This document shows positions 60,517 through 64,000 of a stretch of 64,000 nt of DNA, piece by piece (the first letter of the stretch is position 1; each line of letters opens with the position of its first letter). The position numbers and the translations under genes were made by a program. Origin of the DNA: CBDAPX01 sp965198725 (lineage in GTDB: Bacteria > Pseudomonadota > Alphaproteobacteria > Rhodobacterales > Rhodobacteraceae); the NCBI GenBank assembly GCA_965198725.1, contig CBDAPX010000001.1, positions 2,294,001 through 2,358,000 of the forward strand, in the 5' to 3' direction. A model generated the notes under the pieces. That model did not search any database and was not told the DNA's origin. It saw nothing but the letters and a program-made list of their open reading frames with translations.

Positions 60517-61410
60517 ATGATCGGTCCGACGAACAACAAGCGTGGCGTGGCGCTTATGGCGCTTGGGTTCTTTTGTTTTTCGATGAGCGACACGCTCACC
60601 AAGATGCTGGCAACAGAAGGTGTGCATCCGCTGCAGATCGTCTGGACCCGTCAAACGGGCCTGGTCCTCGTTGTGCTCTTGCTCGCTGTGCGGATCGGGC
60701 CGACCATTTTGCGAACGCATCAACCGGGCCTTCAAATTTTGCGCGGTGCGCTGGCGGTTCTGGCTCCGCTGTGTTTTGCCGTCGCCTTTGCTTTTGTGCC
60801 ACTTGCCGAGGGTATCGCAGTCACGTTTATCGCGCCGCTGATCGTCATCGCGCTCAGCGCAGTTTTCCTTGGCGAAAGTGTCACGCGCGGACAATGGATC
60901 GCCACTGTTATTGGTCTTTTGGGGGCCATCGTCATCGTGCGACCGGGCGCGGGTTTGTTTCACCCGACGATTATCCTGGCCTTTTGCGCGGCGACGCTTT
61001 TTGCGACCCGTCAGGTGATTGGTCGCGTGTTGGCACGGCGGGACAATGCTGAAACCACGATGGCGTTCACGGCGCTGGTGGGGTTTTCAGCGCTGACAAT
61101 TGCTCTGCCGTTCGTGTGGGAAACCCCATCTTCGCCAGCGGTCGCTGCGATCTATCTGGGCATGGCATTGTTTGCCGCTTTTGGAGAAATCTGCACGATC
61201 CGGGCGGTCGAAATGGCCAGTGCTGCCATCGTCGCGCCAATGCAATACACCACAATTCTTTGGGCGACGTTGTTTGGGTGGTTGATTTTCTCTCAACTTC
61301 CGGACGGCTGGACCTGGGTTGGCACCGCCATCATAGTCGCGTCCGGGATTTACATCATTCGGTCCGCCACCTCCGCCAAACCGTTGGCAAAAGTGAGCGC
61401 TGTCAGATGA
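60517..61410 (+). CDS. EamA/DMT-family permease
   Basis: A 297-residue protein with ten helices in two EamA repeats: LMALGFFCFSMSDTLTKML opens the first and IILAFCAATLFATRQVIGRVL the second; AEGIAVTFIAPLIVIALSAVFLGE and PMQYTTILWATLFGWLIF are the paired signature segments. Family members export amino acids and metabolites. It follows the aldehyde dehydrogenase by 40 bp and may be co-transcribed. It overlaps the convergent HxlR gene by 8 bp. Confidence 0.88.
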   Translation: MIGPTNNKRGVALMALGFFCFSMSDTLTKMLATEGVHPLQIVWTRQTGLVLVVLLLAVRIGPTILRTHQPGLQILRGALAVLAPLCFAVAFAFVPLAEGIAVTFIAPLIVIALSAVFLGESVTRGQWIATVIGLLGAIVIVRPGAGLFHPTIILAFCAATLFATRQVIGRVLARRDNAETTMAFTALVGFSALTIALPFVWETPSSPAVAAIYLGMALFAAFGEICTIRAVEMASAAIVAPMQYTTILWATLFGWLIFSQLPDGWTWVGTAIIVASGIYIIRSATSAKPLAKVSAVR

Positions 61411-61783
61411 TTTTCCCGCGCGTCCTCTTAAGCCGCGTCGTCGGTGTCTTCCACCTCGGCCTGTTTGTGTTTTTGAATTCCGCGCCCCAATCACTCATCA
61501 CATCCAGAACGGGTTGAAGCGATCGGCCGAATTCTGTCATCTCGTATTCGACGCGCGGGGGCACCTCGGCAAAAACCTTGCGCTTGATGACGCCGTCTGC
61601 CTCAAGCTCTCGCAGTTGCAGGGTAATCATGCGTTGCGTTGCGTTGGGCATGGCCCGGCAAAGCTCTCCAAACCGCTTCGGTTCAACCAGATTGCACAGG
61701 ACGACCGGTTTCCACCGCCCGCCGATTACGCTCAGCGTTGCTTCGACGTTACAGCCGTTTTTCCAGTCATATTTGCGCGCCAT
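61403..61783 (-). CDS. HxlR-family winged-helix regulator
   Basis: A 126-residue MarR-like dimeric regulator: NVEATLSVIGGRWKPVVLCNL, FGELCRAMPNATQRMITLQL, RELEADGVIKRKVFAEVPPRVEYEMTEFGRSLQPVL. Members often respond to aldehydes or quinones; Cys11 (KNGCNVEATL) is at the position used by formaldehyde- or electrophile-sensing members. It is divergent from the MDR oxidoreductase at 61933 and probably represses it. Confidence 0.92.
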   Translation of the reverse strand: MARKYDWKNGCNVEATLSVIGGRWKPVVLCNLVEPKRFGELCRAMPNATQRMITLQLRELEADGVIKRKVFAEVPPRVEYEMTEFGRSLQPVLDVMSDWGAEFKNTNRPRWKTPTTRLKRTRGKII

Positions 61784-61932
61784 CTGATCCTACCCCAAGC
61801 GGTCTGTCCAAAAGGGTGTGTAAGCACAAATTGCTCGGAAGAAAAATCATTACTTACAAAAAAGTGGGTACTTGCATTTAGCATTGTATTGGCTCACGAA
61901 CATATCGATCACCAAAGCATCGCGGAGGAAAC

Positions 61933-62943
61933 ATGAAGGCTATTGGATATTCTGAGCAGGGTCCGGTGACGGTCGCTGGCTCTGCTGTTGAGTTTGAAAC
62001 CAGCGACCCGCAACCGGGTCCGCGTGACCTTTTGGTTGAAGTCCGCGGCGTTTCGGTCAATCCCGTCGATTTCAAGGTGCGCGCCAACCGCCCGCCGCCA
62101 GAGGACGAACCCCGTATCTTGGGGTTTGATGCGGCCGGGGTTGTGCGCGAGGTTGGCAGCCAAGTGACCTCGTTCCAACCCGGTGACGAAGTGTTTTATG
62201 CTGGCGAATTCACCCGGCCCGGCAGCAACGCGCAGCTTCAGGCTGTTGATGAGCGCCTTGTCGGCAAACGGCCCAGTTCGATGAGTTTTGCCGAGACAGC
62301 AGGCCTGCCACTGACCTCGATCACCGCATGGGAAATGCTGTTTGACAGCTTTGGCATTCGCGAAGGCGAGGGGGCTGGAGAAGCTTTGCTGGTTATCGGT
62401 GGTGCAGGCGGCGTGGGCTCGATCATGATCCAGCTAGCCAAAAAGCTGACCGGTCTGACCGTCGTGGCCACCGCATCGCGGCCAGACACAATCGAGTGGG
62501 TCAAAAAAATGGGGGCCGACCACGTTGTCAACCACCGTAACCCGCTGAACGAGGAAATGGCGGCGCTTGGCATCGCGCCGAAATATGTCGCGGCGTTGAC
62601 AGGGACCGAAGGCCATTGGGACGCGATCATTGAGATGATGAAACCCCGTGGTCATATTGGCATGATCGACGACCCGGCGGCCATCAACTGGCAGGCTTTG
62701 AAAATGAAAGCGCTCAGCTTCAGCTGGGAGTTTATGTTTGCCCGCTCGATGTTTCAGGCCGACGACATGGAGGCCCAAGCCAAATTGTTGAACCTGGTTT
62801 CTGAAATGGTGGAAGCCGGTGATTTGATCTCGACCGTGACCAAAAACATGGGCCCGATGACGGCGGATAGTCTGCGGGAAGCACTCAGTCATCAAAGTGG
62901 CGGTGCCGCCATCGGTAAGACAGTTCTGGAAGGCATCAGCTGA
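61933..62943 (+). CDS. Zinc-free MDR alcohol dehydrogenase/quinone oxidoreductase-like protein
   Basis: A 336-residue medium-chain dehydrogenase/reductase. N-terminal GroES-like domain with LGFDAAGVVREVGSQV, then LPLTSITAWEMLFDSFGI and cofactor motif VIGGAGGVGSIMIQLAKKL. The zinc-ligand Cys residues are absent, so it belongs to the quinone-reductase/ZinB class. It is the first gene next to the divergent HxlR regulator, as in many quinone or aldehyde detoxification pairs. Confidence 0.9.
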   Translation: MKAIGYSEQGPVTVAGSAVEFETSDPQPGPRDLLVEVRGVSVNPVDFKVRANRPPPEDEPRILGFDAAGVVREVGSQVTSFQPGDEVFYAGEFTRPGSNAQLQAVDERLVGKRPSSMSFAETAGLPLTSITAWEMLFDSFGIREGEGAGEALLVIGGAGGVGSIMIQLAKKLTGLTVVATASRPDTIEWVKKMGADHVVNHRNPLNEEMAALGIAPKYVAALTGTEGHWDAIIEMMKPRGHIGMIDDPAAINWQALKMKALSFSWEFMFARSMFQADDMEAQAKLLNLVSEMVEAGDLISTVTKNMGPMTADSLREALSHQSGGAAIGKTVLEGIS

Positions 62944-62956
62944 TACCAAACGAACA

Positions 62957-62990
62957 ATTGGGGCGCGGAGGACCGCGCCCCAATGCTTTT
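62957..62990 (+). terminator. Rho-independent terminator after the MDR gene
   Basis: A perfect 12-bp stem, ATTGGGGCGCGG (62957-62968) with CCGCGCCCCAAT (62973-62984), closed by an AGGA loop and followed by GCTTTT. It is the clearest intrinsic terminator in the window and separates the MDR gene from the next SDR. Confidence 0.85.
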
Positions 62991-63007
62991 GATGAGGGTG
63001 GGGTGCC

Positions 63008-63736
63008 ATGAACCGATTGGACGAAAAAGTCGCGCTGATCACAGGAGGTGCGGCAGGCCAAGGGGCAAAAGAAGCCGAGCTATTCGTCGCCGCCGGTGCC
63101 CGGGTCATCATCACCGACATAAACGCCGAACTGGGTCAGGAAACCGCAAAAACACTTGGCGCGGCGTGTGAGTTCATACAGCACGACGTTGCATCCGAAG
63201 CGGCCTGGGGCGACGTGCTGCAGAGTATTGAGAGCCGGTATGAAAGGCTCGATGTGCTCGTCAACAACGCAGGCATTTTCAGGGTTCTTTCGCTGGAAGA
63301 GACCTCGCTTGATGCATGGAACCAAACCGTTGCGATCAACCAGACCGGGGTTTTCCTCGGGATGCAGGCCGCCGCGCCCTTAATGCGCAAGAACAGGGCC
63401 GGTAGCATCATCAACATTTCTTCGGTTGCGGGACTTTGGGGGGCCAAGGCGCATGCCTATTGTGCCACCAAGTGGGCCGTGCGGGGGATGTCCAAGTCCG
63501 CAGCGAACGAACTTGGACCCTATGGTATCCGGGTGAATTCCGTGCATCCGGGGTTCATCGATACGCCCATGCTGACAGAGCATGGCGTTTCGCTGGATGA
63601 TCTGGCGGCTCAAGTGCCGCTCGGGCGTCTGTCCAGCGTGGAAGAAGTCGCAAAACTTGTTTTGTTTTTGGCGTCGGACGACGCCAGCTATTGCTCTGGT
63701 CAAGAATTCACGGTCGACGGCGGTTTACGCGCTTAA
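63008..63736 (+). CDS. SDR-family oxidoreductase
   Basis: A 242-residue classical SDR. ITGGAAGQGAKEAELF is the cofactor motif, ITDINAELGQ shows the NAD-type Asp, and catalytic residues are INISSVAGL and YCATK. The end CSGQEFTVDGGL is standard. It resembles glucose 1-dehydrogenase or 3-alpha/20-beta-hydroxysteroid dehydrogenases. The start at 63008 has GAGGGTGGGG upstream. It lies after the terminator, so it has its own promoter or read-through. Confidence 0.88.
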   Translation: MNRLDEKVALITGGAAGQGAKEAELFVAAGARVIITDINAELGQETAKTLGAACEFIQHDVASEAAWGDVLQSIESRYERLDVLVNNAGIFRVLSLEETSLDAWNQTVAINQTGVFLGMQAAAPLMRKNRAGSIINISSVAGLWGAKAHAYCATKWAVRGMSKSAANELGPYGIRVNSVHPGFIDTPMLTEHGVSLDDLAAQVPLGRLSSVEEVAKLVLFLASDDASYCSGQEFTVDGGLRA

Positions 63737-63853
63737 AACTGCGCGTTCTTTTTTGAATGACCAAGTGCGCAAGGCCATTTGGCCCGGGTTTTGCAATCGG
63801 ACGCTCGCTTTGTGGCTCTTTTAAACAGAGCCAGAGCAGTCAGGTACAGCTGC

Positions 63854-64000
63854 CTAGACAAAGGCCGCATCAAGCGCCTTTGTGTTCACGCCAAGCCCCG
63901 GTGCATCTGACAAAGTGACCACACCTTCGTTTAGCGGAAGGTCGAAAACGTCATCCCGAAAGGTGTTTTCGTTGGCATCGCATTCAAGCATGCCGGGGCC
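63854..64000 (-). CDS. Enolase-superfamily (mandelate racemase/MLE) protein, 3' end only
   Basis: The last 48 codons before a TAG at 63854: GPGMLECDANENTFRDDVFD, then LPLNEGVVTLSDAPGLGV. The ECDANEN...R(D/S)D-x-F/L and PDAPGLGI-like pattern is the C-terminal end of MR/MLE enzymes; the same elements (CEMDVNANPLRSEL, LPSTPGLV) end the protein at 41109-42275. The catalytic barrel lies outside the window. Confidence 0.8.
   Translation of the reverse strand, partial: GPGMLECDANENTFRDDVFDLPLNEGVVTLSDAPGLGVNTKALDAAFV

Noticed and set aside
1..64000. CRISPR arrays, rRNA operons, plasmid origin
   Set aside because: No regularly spaced direct repeats of CRISPR type, no rRNA sequence and no replication initiator gene were found.

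Overview
The window is a chromosomal segment of a marine Rhodobacterales (Roseobacter-group) alphaproteobacterium. The evidence is the GlnB-GlnA pair, a DmdA-like aminomethyltransferase-family gene, the tmk-holB-tatD-MBL housekeeping run, TRAP and TTT solute uptake systems, class I PhaC, and a recombinase/DUF2924/DUF3489 phage module of the kind common in this order. No rRNA operon or CRISPR array is present.

Layout. (1) 1-12.6 kb is conserved core: glnA (cut by the left edge), glnB, the NAD(P)H-hydrate repair enzyme, a Hint-domain protein, tRNA-Leu(UAG), the DmdA-like gene, an H-type lectin protein and an AEC permease. It ends with a tight minus-strand operon (SPOR lipoprotein, D,D-carboxypeptidase, tmk, holB, tatD, MBL hydrolase) and tRNA-Ser(UGA). 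(2) 12.6-22.5 kb is a decaying integrated element beside tRNA-Ser. It holds a cluster of six GCAGGGAA/TTCCCTGC repeats, a large serine recombinase with DUF2924 and DUF3489 partners, a ParB-MTase, a frameshifted DUF5681 gene and a large terminase. After these come pure decay products: a SAM-methyltransferase pseudogene with three frameshifts, an IS5 remnant, and an autotransporter fragment abutting an intact IS3-type element. No portal, capsid or tail genes follow the terminase. (3) 22.7-64 kb is a very dense catabolic region.

The catabolic region has at least two regulons. Cluster A (23.3-33.2 kb) has a GntR regulator, SDRs, a two-subunit transketolase (C half then N half), a DctP plus fused DctQM TRAP system, a thiolase and another SDR. 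Cluster B (35.6-53.4 kb, minus strand) has a GntR/UTRA regulator, the TctCBA transporter, a sulfatase, an acetolactate-synthase-like ThDP enzyme, an SDR, a second split transketolase (N then C), an aldehyde dehydrogenase, an enolase-superfamily dehydratase, an SLC13 permease, a flavin monooxygenase, a NIPSNAP protein and a GMC oxidoreductase broken by an in-frame stop. A third group (53.5-63.7 kb) has PhaC, SDRs, a CoA-transferase, a second aldehyde dehydrogenase, an EamA permease, an HxlR regulator, an MDR oxidoreductase and a further SDR. A second enolase-superfamily gene runs off the right edge.

My inference is that the region imports one or more polyhydroxylated, possibly sulfated, small molecules, removes sulfate, oxidises or dehydrates the product, and cleaves it with ThDP enzymes. 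Acyl-CoA products would pass to the CoA-transferase, thiolase and PHA. GGTAT...ATACC palindromes at 25.1 and 58.96 kb and two near-paralogous SDRs suggest that the clusters are linked. The substrate cannot be read from sequence alone.
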